Positions 11,281 through 22,787 of a DNA stretch of 64,000 nucleotides are shown in pieces. Made by a program: the position numbers and the translations under genes. The notes under the pieces are model-generated. The model was not told where the DNA came from. It ran no database searches and saw nothing but the letters and a program-made list of their open reading frames with translations. Source of the DNA: Corythucha ciliata (lineage: Eukaryota > Arthropoda > Insecta > Hemiptera > Tingidae); NCBI GenBank assembly GCA_038030265.1, contig CM075939.1, positions 47,039,253-47,103,252 of the forward strand, written 5' to 3'. Numbering within the stretch: the first letter of the stretch is position 1; the number at the start of each line of letters is the position of its first letter.

Positions 11281-13100
11281 AGCTAAAATGTTTTAATAAA
11301 ACGATAATGTGCCGTTCCTGGGGCAAGTCACTGCAAAAACGCAGCTAAAATTGAAAAAAAACAATCACTCAAGGATAAAATTGAGAAAATTCACTAATTC
11401 ATCGATAAAATTGAAGAAAGACTACTAATTCGCGGATAAAATTGAGAAAAAGCGCTAGTTCACGGCTAAAGTTGTGAAAAAAACGTTCATTCGAAGCTAA
11501 AATGGGAAAAACTCTAATTCGCGGTCCGTTGAAGCAATTTCTTGGCTAAAAGTTTGATGAAATGTACGAAATTGCGAAAAAATGGCCAATTAGAGGCTGA
11601 AATTGAGAAAATCTCATATTGGCGGCTTAAATAAAGAAAAAGCGGCAATTCGCGGATATAAATTGCGAAAAACGATAATTCCAGGCTAAAATGACGAAAA
11701 AGCTTTCAGGGGATCTGGGCCCCTGAGAAATACTTCGGAAAAATAAGGACCGGAATCTAGCAATTTGACGGATATTGAGACCCAAAACTGGTTATTCCAC
11801 GAATATTTGCATCTGACTGAGACATATGGTGAACATTCAGCCAGAACTCTCTCCAAATTTCGCGAGTATTAGCCTAGAAATTGATGCAGTATGATGGATA
11901 TCCGCCAGGGCGCTGCCAGGGCCTGCTAGCCCATGTTTCACTAGCACCAAAAAAAGCCCCTGCAATTTTGCGAAATAAAAACCAGAATTTCAATCATGAA
12001 TTAGCATTTTTCATAGTTTCAGCCACAAATTAGCGATTTTGTCCACATTTAGTTATGAATTAGCACTTTTTCCCACGTTAGCCACGAAATTGCCCCTTTG
12101 TTTGCGTAGCTAATAAATTTAGTGCTAATTTGCGGCTTAAATTGAGAAAAAGCGCTAATTTTCGGATAAAAATTGAGAAAACGGTCAGTCGCGGCTAAAA
12201 CTGAGAAAAGGATATAATTTAACGCCGTTTAAAAATTATATTTCTCGTTTTCTTAGAGACTGTGGCTAGATTTTGCTTTTGATGTGGCTATTCGACAGAC
12301 TTCGTGCGTTTATCAAGGCCGGCTGGCCCGGGCTCCACGGTCACTTGAAACCCCCCCCCCCCCAAAAACTTGCAATTTCACGCGAATAAAGAGCAGAAAC
12401 TAGCGACCCAAAATTTGCATTTTTCGCTGATTTTGATTTCGGGCGTGAGAATGTGATAAGTTATTTCAATGCAGACTTTTAGGCGCCGTAGTGGCCGACT
12501 AGTCATGGATCCGTCGTCAAAAAAAAAAGGTCCAAAACTTACAATTTTGGGGAAATTAAGACCATCAACTCGCAATGTCTTAGAATTTCAGACCCGAAAT
12601 TGACTATTTCACGGTTTAGCTCCGAATGATGCAATTTTACGGCTATTACGGTTTGGGCGCATTCAGGACCGTCTAGATTAGACGTCACGCCCGACAATTT
12701 AAAAAAAAAAGGACACGGAACTTGCTATTTCGCGAAAGTAAAGAACAGAAACGTGCTATTTCGTCGATGTTTTCGACCCGAAACAAGCAATTTTACAGTT
12801 TTCGACTCAAAATGTAGCAATTTCTCGTCTATTTTTCGACATTGTTGCAATTCAGCGGCTTTTTGACTATAAAGTTTGTTTATTGAATGACTTATATCCG
12901 CTAAGTCATTGAACGACACGTTGAAACGCTCAACGAGCTATTTCATTCCCTATCGACCAACATCTGTAACTTCACAAACCTGCGTTTTTTATCTTCCCGC
13001 ACAGTGGGCTACTTTAAAATGTGAATGTGATTTTCTCGGTATTTGAAATTAGCAATTTTGCCCGAAATTGTGTTTTTAGCCGTTCATACGGGGAACCCCG
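11281..13100. repeat. Composite minisatellite region, units of about 30 bp
   Basis: From 11281 to 11700 and 11980 to 12260, degenerate copies of gctaaaattgagaaaa / cgctaattcgcgg recur every 30 or so bases. From about 11740 to 11900 and 12360 to 13100 a second flavour appears (gacccgaaa, tagcaattt, cacgg). Possible transposon-end sequences interrupt it at about 11905-11950 and 12310-12365, the latter ending in a run of 13 C. No clear TIR/TSD pair was found around the whole region. Confidence 0.7.
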
Positions 13101-14939
13101 GCGCTTCGATGCACCGGTCGTCACTTTGTGTCCCCCGACCCCCAATCACCCGCCAATCTAGTTGTACTAAGCGTTCCATCACACAAAAATTCTTACCTTT
13201 TTGGGCATTCAGAACGTGTCCATAACTATTTCACTAGTGATCTGCAGAGCACTCTCACCTGAAACAAAAAAAAAAAAAAAAACAATAAGTAAACGGCTAG
13301 TGAGTGGTTTGATTGTTCAGTTAAAAATAACTATTTACAGACGAAGTTGGAGGAATTCACCATATCATCATCATCTGTGGTCGATAATTATTATTTTTTT
13401 TAAGGTAGAGGGGGTTGCCACCACCATTTAATCAACAATTTACCCCCTAGGGTAGGGAACTCTTTTTTCCGGCTAAATTAAAAATGATCTCCTCGGATTT
13501 TATTATAACAACAATAGAGCACGTTGAAATTCTCGCCTAATGCCTGGCCCTCTCTTTTTCAAACATTTTCATATTTCTCTCTCTCTTTCATTGAGCGGGA
13601 AAAATATCCGAGCATCCTCAAACTACGGGGTTGAGCTCTTATTGTGAAAGTTAACCGTCGGAAAAGGGTTTTTGTCGTCCGTGCACACACTCCGCAGGAG
13701 GAGGAAGAGGGCCAGAGACGCGTGACGACCAGGCTATCGTGGTAGGTTTGAGTGGGTGGGGGGTTGGGGTAAACAATGCCACGTTTGAATAAAAGGTGGC
13801 GAAGAATACAAAGTAAATATTTTTTTTTTTTTGAATGCTGGGTAGAGTCGCGAGGACCGGGTGTGATAAATGGATACCGCCTCCCGTTCCCCACAGCACC
13901 AGGCCAGACACCAAACAGAGCACCCCGCGGGGAAGTTTGGTTCATATTGCGAAGAATGCGACTTAAAATGTATGAAAGGATTCGTGCGTTGGCGTTGGGC
14001 GGGAGTGTGGTGTGGTGGAGAGAATGGAAAAAGGATTGAATTAAATTGAGTTAATAAAGGAACTTGTTTTCTAGGGTCTGTTCCTCCCTTGCCATTCTGG
14101 AAAGAAAAGCCCTCACCCCACCCACCCACACAACATGAAATAAAAATAATAACGTCCACGTAAAGATTGACATTTTGACAGCACAGTGTGTGGGTGGATG
14201 TCCCTCAACCCCTTCCCCCTGCCGATCGAAAAAATTGGCGACAAAAAGTGACAACAGTGGATCGAAAGAGTTAATATTGGAAACGTAAACTAGGGGAGAT
14301 GAAAATGAAAAAAGAAAAGCCTACCTCGAACAATTTTCTTGGCGTTTTTCCGAGGTCGATAGAAACCACAGTTTTTTTTGTTTTTTTTCGCCCTCAGTTT
14401 TTCATGTTGTCACACACGTTCATAGTGCTCATCCTTCAAGGAGTGTGAATATTAAATTACGAGCGTGGAAAAAAAGCGTGATGATGAGTGGGTGAGGTGG
14501 AGGAGGAGGAGGAGAGGGAATAGGATGTCTTTATAGCTATTTTATAAACTGAACAATTTATTCCTCTCGTTATGTAATTTATCTTTTTGAACAGAGGCCG
14601 ACGAAAACGGTCGAAAATTGATCGTAACTGGGGGCATGAAACAAAACATCAGTTGTACGGGACGGTGACCATACTTTGCAGTTTTTGATCCTATCAAAAG
14701 GACCCTAAAAGGTTTCGTTAAAGCTAAAAAAACATGCTTTCGCTTGGACGGCGACCGTTTATAATCAACAGGCCTGAAGTGGCCGCTTGTGCACGTATTC
14801 AGGGGACCCGTACGAATTTACCTGGAAATAACGGCCACGCAATTCGTCAACTGATGGTGTGAGGGGAGGGGGTATGTACTAAAATTCAGCGGACCCCATC
14901 CGAGAAAAGAAATTCTGCTTACGCGTTCTCACATCGAGT
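13101..14939. other. Non-coding stretch, no gene recognised
   Basis: It holds an A run near 13266-13282, T and C runs, and several short overlapping open frames without family motifs. The many open frames near 13.6-14.2 kb are low in complexity and overlap on both strands, so they look like chance. No repeat ends were recognised. Confidence 0.5.
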
Positions 14940-15350
14940 AGGATAAAAAAATATTTATATTTGTATGCAGCAAAGAAATGTCAATATTATGTATGCAGCA
15001 AATAAATATCAATATTCTGGAGACAGCAAAATTAATGTCAATTTTCTGGGGGCATTAAAAACAAATGTCAACCTTTTGGGCCATCAAATTGAATGTCAAT
15101 ATTCTGAGGGCAGCAAAAATTAATGCCAATATTCTGGGGGCAGCAATGTAGCGCCATATCAAGTTTCTGGGATCAGCAGAGTGAGTGCCATGTTTATGTG
15201 AGGACAGCCAAATGAATGCCAAAGTTCTGTAGGGCAACGTCAAGTATCTGGGAGCAGCAAAGTGAATGTCAATATTCTGGAGGAAGCAAATTTGAACGCC
15301 AATATTCTAAGGGCAGCACTTTTGAATGCCAATATACTTCCAACTTCTAA
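14940..15350. repeat. Minisatellite, about 33 bp units
   Basis: Repeated variants of gcagcaaaattaatgtcaa followed by tattctgggg occur about every 30-35 bases from 14970 to 15330. The period drifts and units are diverged. A separate, shorter tract near 15550-15670 repeats cacaagtccaac / tctatataca in units of roughly 20 bases. Confidence 0.7.
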
Positions 15351-15668
15351 ATAAATCCGGGCATTGTTAGAACTTGAACTCGAAGGGAAACTCTTTTCCA
15401 CAAAGTTTATATTTCTTTTCAATCAAAATCAAAACGAAAACTAACAATATTCATATGGAAAAAGAGGAGGAGAAAAAAATTATAATTGGGACAGAGAAAG
15501 AGGATTGAAAACGAACGGCAGGTGTGTATTCCAACGGGAATCTTATATTAAGCCCGGCACCCACACACAAGTCCAACGTCTATTTACACGTCCAACTTCC
15601 AACTTATTAAAAGTCCGTCATTTATATACAATTCCGACCATTATACACAAGCCCAATTTCTATATACA

Positions 15669-15972
15669 AGGGCGAATTGTAGAAAAAAGGCGAGTTCTAA
15701 ACGGTAGCGAACCTCATACCAATTTTAATAAATTACATATCACTCAAAATACATTTCTTAGATTAGCCACTGGCAGTAAACGGTCAACGAAAATAACTGA
15801 ATTACACGAAACTTGTAAAATTGCCTTCATTAAAGAATACATTCTCAAGGTTTGTGCCAAGATGTTAACCAAATTTTCAAACTCATCAAATCCCTTTATA
15901 AGCAATATCGCTAAAGCGACTTCTACTGTGATCAAACATAACAATTTACGCTATAATCTACTCACATCTGAT
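15669..15972 (+). pseudogene. C-terminal end of a LINE reverse transcriptase
   Basis: Plus-strand frame with KLHITQNTFLRLATG, ITELHETCKIAFIKEYIL and FSNSSNPFISNIA, the usual C-terminal region (after the RT thumb) of Jockey-like LINE ORF2 proteins. It is 5'-truncated, starting in a low-complexity tract. The frame is interrupted at 15972 by a hAT-like element. Skipping that element and one 8-bp duplication, the frame continues RYNLLTSDN and ends TAG at 17848-17850, so the LINE was there first. The 3' UTR module at 17851-17960 follows. Confidence 0.7.
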
Positions 15973-17836
15973 CAGGGGCGTAGCCAGCCCATGATCAAGG
16001 GGTGGGCAGCCAGCCAGGCACACGGATTCAGAGTTTGGAGGGAGGGGGGGGGGCGCAAGCTCGTTCTTCGGATGAAATCTCCATGAAAAGGACATTTTCC
16101 GGCTAGTACTGAGCTAGAATTGAGAAATAGCGCTGACTCACGTTCAACTTGAGAAATAAATCTGCTCAATATTCGCGGTTGAAATTGAGAAAACACGCCA
16201 ATTTGCGGTTTCGCGATCCAAAGTCCGGGCCGAAATTAAGAAAATGCGCTAATTCACGCTTTACAGTGCTCTTTTCACGGCTAAAATGGACAAAATAAAT
16301 TGCGCGTTCAATGTAGAATTGAGAAAAATCGCTAATTTGCGGCTAAAATTGAGGAAAAATGCCAATTCACGGCTAAAATTGAGAAATGGAGCTCATTCAC
16401 GCAGGTAAAATTGAGAGAAGGCACCAGTTCGTTGTTTCTCAAACCAACATCTCGGTGAACATTGCGAAAAGGTGATAATTGACTGTTTTTATACATTTAT
16501 ATAGCAAGTTTGCGGGTACAATCGAGAAAGAGGGCGACTTAGCGCACACATTTTTAAAAAAATTCTTATTTTCGGCTAAAATTAAGGCACATTGAGGAAA
16601 ACACCTATTTTAAGGTTCGCGATGCAACGCCCGGATCAAAATTAATGAAATTCGTTAACAAGAGTATTATGTGGACCTTTTCACTGCTGATTTGAAGGGG
16701 GTTATTGCTCAAGGCAGAATTGAAATTAAAGCACGAATTTGCGGTTAAAATTGAGGGAAAATGAATTGGCAAAATTGTCACCGTTTTTTGTTGATTATAG
16801 TGTAATGTCGTGGCTAAAATTGAGAAATAGCGTTCATTCACAGGTTACATTGAGGAAAAACCGTTCTTTTGCGGCTGAAATTGACAGAACGCACCTGTTC
16901 GCGGTTTATAGGTGATGCCCAGAGCTGGCCGTAATTAGAGCGTTATTTCACCCTTTTTTGAGACCTTTTTAAGGGTAAAATGAAGAAAATAGGCTATAGT
17001 TCGAGATAGAATTAAGAAAAAGCATTCAGATTCACCTAAAATTAAAGAAAAACGTCAATTCGACGCTACAAATAGTGCTCATTGACGAGTTGCATGGGGG
17101 GGGGGGGAGATTCTGTGCAAATCCTCTTGAGGAAAAACTGGATTCACCACGCCTGTGGGCAGATTCACTGGCTGTAATAACAGATGAACCATTACCTTTT
17201 TGCAGACTTCTAACAGGATCTGGAGGTTAGAATCGCGTCAATTCACAGTCATCAGAGACTAAATTTGCACAGAAACGGCCACTATCCTTCAAAAAATAAA
17301 TATCTGCTGGAAACCTGTCGTTTGTAGCCTTCTATTTCGGATTTAATGTCGAAAAATTGAAACTTCTCTCCTGCCCCCCCCCCCCAGGGATAGTGATACT
17401 TTTGGAGCTAAACTCTAAATTTTAGACCTGAGACGGTAAACAGAGCTGGCAGTTTCTCTCCCACCATAAGTCTGTATGGCACAGCGGGCTAAACACGATT
17501 CGAGCTAACCCAAAACGGGATTTTAGTTCGAAAAATCAGCAAAACCGGTTTCCATGTTAAGCCAACCCTCGAAATCGGTTTGTCAGCAACAAACATCCGC
17601 GAATTTTTGATTTTTGGTGAAGCCGATGTGCGAAAATGTGTTGTTTTTTTTAAGTGAGAAAAATCAGCAACATGGGTTTTACGGAGCGAAATATAATAAA
17701 TTTGTGTTTCTGTTAGCCAGATCAGGGAAAATATTTTTGGAATTTTGGGGGTGGGCAGCTGCCCCACGAAATCTGCGTTTTTGATTCTAGGGGAGGGCAA
17801 CTGCCCACCCCTGCCCCCCCGCTGGCTACGCCCATG
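15973..17836. mobile_element. Non-autonomous hAT-like element (1,864 bp) with internal minisatellite
   Basis: Terminal inverted repeats caggggcgtagccagc (15973-15988) and gctggctacgcccatg (17821-17836) match at 15 of 16 positions. The 8-bp direct repeat catctgat flanks it exactly (15965-15972 and 17837-17844). Inside both ends is ggggtgggca-type sequence. No transposase is present. The interior is mainly a 30-bp minisatellite (16095-17060), then sequence without a recognised origin. TIR sequence and 8-bp TSD point to the hAT superfamily. It interrupts a LINE 3' end, and removing it restores the reading frame through the junction. Confidence 0.88.
16095..17060 (+). repeat. 30-bp minisatellite inside the hAT-like element
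   Basis: Units of about 30 bases resembling gctaaaattgagaaaa / gcgctaattcgcg, at least two dozen, strongly diverged from each other but with the ggctaaaattgag core conserved. Some units are interrupted by short unique pieces (for example near 16270 and 16470). The same family lies in reverse orientation in the element at 23508-25556. Confidence 0.8.
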
Positions 17837-17960
17837 CATCTGATAACTAGTATTGGCGATTGTAGCTATCACTAGCGGCGCTAGTGTCGTGTGATAACGA
17901 AACCGGTACTCCCCACATATGTTAAATGATAACAAGTTTTGTGTTTTTTTAAAGCATTTT
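17837..17960 (+). repeat. LINE stop codon and 3' UTR module
   Basis: After the duplicated catctgat, the LINE frame ends with AAC TAG (17845-17850). The 3' UTR includes the perfect 17-base palindrome cactagcggcgctagtg (17870-17886) and ends near aagttttgtgttttttt. The same module is found at 5212-5325. Confidence 0.65.
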
Positions 17961-18502
17961 GTGGACCTATCCACAAAAGCATCACAAAATACTCAACCCC
18001 ACATAATGCTCGAACCAAATTTCTACGGTGACACTGTGGTTTCAAAGGGACAGAGTCACGATATTTGGTTTTCAAACGAGTCATTTTGTTTATTATAGAG
18101 AGGGTTTTGCAGGAACCAAATTCAATAAATTTGGTTTTGATAGAGCAATTGACCGTAAAATTGGTGGTTGAAAGACGTAAATCCACGAAATTTTTTTATT
18201 GAGAGACCGAAAATCGAAAAGCATGAAATGGGCCAGCGATAGGCGCCGGTGAGTGATCCCTGTGATAGAAGAAGAGGAGCGTAGTTGGGTTATGTGCGTA
18301 CCCAGTCAGCAATGATCTTTTAAAAAACATTTTTAAGATATTTTTTCTCAAATGAAACCTTTGTTCACAAAACGTTTGGAAAATAGAGGTTTTTTTTATA
18401 ACTAAAAAATATATTCAAACTATACATTTTTTCAATTCATTAAATACACATATTTTTAACGTACTTGTTTCAAAGATTTTATGAAGAAACGTTGTTTAAA
18501 CG

Positions 18503-18990
18503 TTGACGTATTAAACGTTTCATTGAAAAACGTTTTATAAAAGCTAATGAAATAAACTTTTATGTCCTATTTTTAATTTATGTTTTATAAACTTGTACGT
18601 ATTAAACGTTTAATTGAAAAACGTTTTATAAAAGCTAATGAAATAAACGTTTATTTCCTATTTTTAATTCATGTTTTATAAACTTGTACGTATTAAACGT
18701 TTCATTGAAAAACGTTTTATAAAAGCTAATGAAATAAACGTTTATTTCCTTTTTTTAATTTATGTTTTATAAACTTGTACGTATTAAACGTTTCATTGAA
18801 AAATGTTTTATAAAAGCTAATGAAATAAACGTTTATTTCCTATTTTTAATTTATGTTTTATAAACTCGTACGTATTAAACGTTTCATTGAAAAACGTTTT
18901 ATAAAAGCTAATGAAATAAACATTTATTTCCTATTTTTAACTGATTTTTTATAAACTTTAACGTATTAAATGTTTTGCTGAAAAACGTTT
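18503..18990. repeat. Satellite with exact 91-bp period, about five copies
   Basis: The word aagctaatgaaataaac starts at 18541, 18632, 18723, 18814 and 18905, exactly 91 bases apart each time. Units differ by only a few bases until the last, which is more diverged. Each unit holds acgtattaaacg / cattgaaaaacgtttta. It lies in the left subterminal part of the TA-flanked element, and the far end carries related but non-tandem sequence. Confidence 0.9.
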
Positions 18991-19683
18991 TATAAAGGCT
19001 TTGATCAGTCACTGATTTTTATAATTAATTATTATTTGTGAGGGCTGTCACTGTCAGAGTGTCTGCTCATGACATAAAATACTCAACCTCCTTCATTTAT
19101 CGGCACTATATAGTCACACGCCAATCAAAGAAACTCACTAATCCAACCATCGGCTCCTGAGCAACATGCATTTTTTGGAGCTTGATCACTCTGTTCTTCA
19201 AACGGTCGTTTGACTGACCGAGACCCTTACCTAGTGACACCACATTTGGCACAAAAACTCGGTGAAGTCGGTGTAGTCGTTTGACTGACGTTTTCGTTTT
19301 TCGAAAAAGTGGAGGGGATGAGTAGTTCAGGGGAAGAGAAAAGCCGAAACGCGTAAAATTCCTCGATAGTGTGGAAATTATTGGGTAAATAATGGGGTTA
19401 TTCAGCTGTAATGTAATTCAGCTAACTGGCCAAGAGCTATCCCTCCACCCAACATCCCTTTTACAGTCGGCCTCACCTCGCGAGCCACCAGTGCTCGCCG
19501 GTTCGGTACTAAATATACTTGGTGATAAATCGTCTACTTTTTTTGCGCATCGGCAGCAGGGCCATTTCGCGCAGCTACATTTTGTCAACTTGTCTATTGA
19601 AGGTCCTAATATTTTTGAATTATTTTTAAATTTGTATTTTAAATTTTTTTTAAATTTATTTCAAATATTTTAAAGTATTATAA

Positions 19684-19963
19684 ATTGTACTTGTAATTCT
19701 ATCGTGTCAGTTACTAAGAGTATAAGTCGAAAATTAGCCATTTTCCGTTCTTGCACTCAGCTTGACGGCCTGCCTCTACTCTTCTGTTCTCAAGAGTATA
19801 AGTCACGAAAAAAACCGAATTCCTATTTCTAAGGGGTCTTGTTTCTAACAGTATTGATTGGGTTTTATTTAAATTGAAAAGTTTGGAACGCTCTCTTGAA
19901 AACTTCAATTTTTTGACTTATACTCTTAATAACTGACACGTTAGAATTTGTTCAAAGTACAAT
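19684..19963. mobile_element. MITE with gtgtcagtta-type inverted repeats (about 280 bp)
   Basis: The left arm contains cgtgtcagttactaagag followed by tataagtc (19703-19728). The right arm has gacttatactcttaat followed by aactgacacg (19915-19940). Outside these, attgtactt and aagtacaat extend the pairing with a gap. There is no coding potential. The target duplication is unclear. Confidence 0.7.
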
Positions 19964-19968
19964 TCAAA

Positions 19969-20308
19969 TTGTTCCGACAGCAGCTGCCTGTCGGGAGAAG
20001 TGCATTTAATTTATCAGATCATCCATCCCATAAGTTTGTTTTAAGATCTCAAAATTATAAATGAAATTTAGGCCGTGTTAGAGAGGGAACTAGGGAAGAA
20101 CAAATTTCGGAGATAATAATGCAAACAACATCACGAGAAACGGATTCGATGAGTGCCTATACGATTGCGGTGGTGGTAATAATTGACTTTAAATCTCTAT
20201 AGCTGCCTAAATTTCATTTGTAATTTTTAGATCTCATATAAACTTATGAGATGGATGGTCTAATAAATGAAATGCACTTCTTCCAACAGGCTGCTGCCGG
20301 AACAAAAT
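19969..20308. mobile_element. MITE with about 105-bp inverted repeats (340 bp)
   Basis: Long arms 19969-20073 and 20204-20308 pair over most of their length. The left arm runs ttgttccgacagcagctg ... agaagtgcattt ... atccatcccataag ... aaatgaaatttaggc, and the right arm is its diverged reverse complement. The centre of about 130 bp is unrelated. The element abuts the other MITE within six bases. AAATT-like sequence lies on both sides but a clear duplication cannot be called. Confidence 0.8.
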
Positions 20309-20419
20309 TTCACGAAATGCACTAATCATTATTTATAATACATTTGTTGAAGGTATTTTGAGCTTTGTATTTAAAATGCATTTTATAGGTATTTTGGCCA
20401 CCCCTGCCTACTACTAAGG

Positions 20420-21060
20420 TATTCGAAGATGTATTATTATTTTCCACTGAAACGTGGTGGCGTAATAGAGGGACAAATCCGATTTTAGTGCATTTCATTT
20501 TATTATTTAATTTATTCGTATGCATACATAATGATCATAGAATCAACAGACTTAAGACTACGCCACGGCCATAATTTCGTATTTTCCTTTCTCTCTCATT
20601 CACCCACCCCTTGGACGCGAGGTAGCACCTAGCACAAAGTACTCCCACCCGTGTCACGACCTGTCCTTGACAAAGGCGCCTTTTTATTTTGCTTGTCGAT
20701 TCGTTGTAGTACGAAAAAATCCCCCCCCCCCTACTCTATTAAGGGTTTACTTTGAAACTCGAAAGTGCTGAGTGTGTGTTCTTGTTGCTCTGTCCATCCG
20801 ATTCCTCCGATTCCAAAACGGAAGAAGGGGAAAGTGTCGGTCTTGCGGTGGAAACAGCGGCAGAGGGAAAAGGGCGCCGATGCTTTTATGCCTTGAAGTC
20901 TTGACTGTTCATTTCATTCTCGTTGTTCGTCAGCGTTGATTCGTTATTGCGTAATTTGTCCATCCGTTAATTAAGGTAAAGCTGGGTCGTTTTGCTGTTT
21001 GCCTGCTGCTGTGCAGTAGCATTATTTGGAGTGGTGTAAACTAATTTTTTATCGGTTTCA
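20420..21060. other. Unassigned sequence
   Basis: No recognised coding sequence. It includes a run of 10 C near 20710 and a possible splice donor (ttaag/gtaaagctggg) near 20974. That donor would pair with the acceptor before the candidate exon at 21068 if this were a transcribed 5' region. Confidence 0.4.
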
Positions 21061-21067
21061 TTTTCAG

Positions 21068-21130
21068 ACTAATTTTACATTTATAGAGGACTTTCTTCCA
21101 GTCGACCAGGACTTTCTTCCAGTCCATCTG
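21068..21130 (+). other. Candidate small exon with a 21-bp internal duplication
   Basis: 63 bases are bounded by a good acceptor (a polypyrimidine-like stretch ending ttttcag at 21067) and a strong donor (gtgagt from 21131). The 21 codons are open and encode FIEDFLPVDQDFLPVHL, with the 7-residue unit (E/Q)DFLPV(D/H) repeated by an exact 21-bp direct repeat (21087 and 21108). No second coding exon or family match was recognised, so it may be chance or untranslated leader. Confidence 0.25.
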
Positions 21131-21139
21131 GTGAGTACC

Positions 21140-22580
21140 TAGTTTTTTATCTTAAACTAAGCATTAACCCTAGAAGGATCTGTGTCCTAATAGTCAAACG
21201 GCCACATCCCTAGCACCGCGTACACACACATTTTCTGGCCTTATTTCTGCACCAATCCTGGTTTTTAAGGACTCGTTTAATCTTCAGGAAATTCCGCATA
21301 AGCAGTAGTTTTCCTTTTTTCAAATTTCATCCCAGAAGTTATTTTAAATTCGTCTTGAACTTTTACCTTGTAATTTCACGTTTTTTTTCGATTTATGCAA
21401 GTTGGTGGACAATCCCATTAAATCAGTGTGGTTCCCACACTCGAAGTCGTGTTGAAGTATTAGGTCTCGTATGGAGAGGGATGTCTTTCAACAAAACAGG
21501 AAGGACATTTTCGGACAGAATTATGTAGGTGTTTCCGTCGAGATTTCGTTAAAAATATGAATTTAGTCGTTATCTTTATCAAGACGTCTTCGTGCCATCC
21601 GTGCCGTTCTCACATGGGATGATTGGGAGCGAGAGAATTTTCAGGATACATTTTGCGAAGTTTGCCCTTTTACAATATTTAAGACTGGTTATTAAACAAA
21701 TTAGTTAGTGAAGAAAGTTATCATTCTGTGGGAAAAGTCAACAAATTGACTTTATGGAAGGTTAACGCGTTTGTGGAAGGTTCACCTATGCCCTAATTGA
21801 CCACTTACTCCATGTTTTTTCACACGTAAGGTGCAACATCTCATTGAAAAATGAACCTCATGAACTCATGAAAAATGAAATTTTACTTAGATGACTTACT
21901 CAGAAACTGGCGCTGAAGTACTCAGACAATTTCGAAAACGCCTCTTACCTCATTTTTAACGAAGTACTGAAATTCTTGAAGGCAACTAAAGTGGTGTTGA
22001 TTGACATTTTATGAAGTAAAATTGTGTGATTTTTTAAATAACACTTTAATTAATCAAGTCGTTAAGTCGTTGCAAGGACTTTTTGGGGAAAACACAGCGA
22101 ATGACGAAAAATGCATAGGGGGCCTGTATATAACTTCAAGGGAAATCATTGGCGACCTTGCGAGGGTGATTTTGGTCGCATTTACTTATAGTTCTACAAC
22201 ATATTAAAATATGCTGCATTCGTCCTGAAACACCCTGTATAGGCCTAATTCATGTAACTTGACATTCTTGTTTTGAGTGTTATAATATGAATTCCCCATT
22301 TTTCAGACATAATCGCGGAAAAATCGCCGAATTCAAACACCGGCGAACTCAAACAAGCGGCAATGAATTGGCTCGCGCAATCTTCACAACGTATACTGAT
22401 GTAATTTTACAAAATAATTGTATTACTAGTTTTCTGCTTTATATGTCGTCGTTTTCATGTGTCACGTTTAATGTTTGTTCTAGCTCTCAAAGGAAATCAG
22501 ACAACGGGCCATAACGTTTTTTACCCCACCAGTAAGCTTTTCATGGCTTTGTAAAAATATATTTAAAGTTTGTAAAATGT
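21140..22580. other. Unassigned sequence within the TA-flanked element
   Basis: Frames at 22001-22207 and 22287-22514 are short and match nothing I know. No repeats with recognisable ends were seen. Confidence 0.4.
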
Positions 22581-22787
22581 ACCTTGTGGATGAATGAATT
22601 GTCTACTCACGTATTTAACCTTTTTAATTTTTTAGGTTAACCGGTTTTCGATGTTTTTATATACACATCATCTTCAGACCTAGATAAAATCAATTAATAT
22701 TTAGTCATTTTATGGAGTCCTTGACATCCACGTCTAAAAATTAAAAAGGTTAAATACGTGAGTAGACAATTCATTCATCCACAAGGT
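22581..22787. mobile_element. Penelope-like remnant: inverted arms around a CTGAAGA-hairpin motif
   Basis: The arms 22581-22634 and 22735-22787 are a nearly perfect inverted repeat (one extra T) starting accttgtggatgaatg. Between them, on the minus strand, is CTGAAGA (22677-22671), a stem gatgt/acatc, and GAAAACCGGTTAACC. The motif matches that downstream of the Penelope-like ORF at 8507 and the fragment at 35.4 kb. No coding sequence remains. The architecture (inverted arms) parallels the better preserved copy at 37.0-38.3 kb. Confidence 0.6.

Larger units (their letters stand above)
19180..20413. mobile_element. hAT-like element copy, left-truncated and split by MITEs
   Basis: 19225-19640 is similar to the reverse complements of 55140-55260 and 52590-52800, and 20345-20413 ends gtattttggccacccctgcc, the reverse complement of the terminus caggggtgggcaaaatac at 52454. 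So this is a second, rearranged copy of the element at 52454-55497. It is interrupted by two MITEs (19684-20308) and its other end was not found. A short shared frame (VNLSIEGPNIFELF here, VNLSIEGPDIFELF there) might be a trace of coding sequence but is not recognised. Confidence 0.65.

Noticed and set aside
13559..14254. Overlapping open frames on the minus strand as a gene
   Set aside because: Several frames are open together on both strands, with Pro/His/Ser-rich low-complexity translations and no family match.
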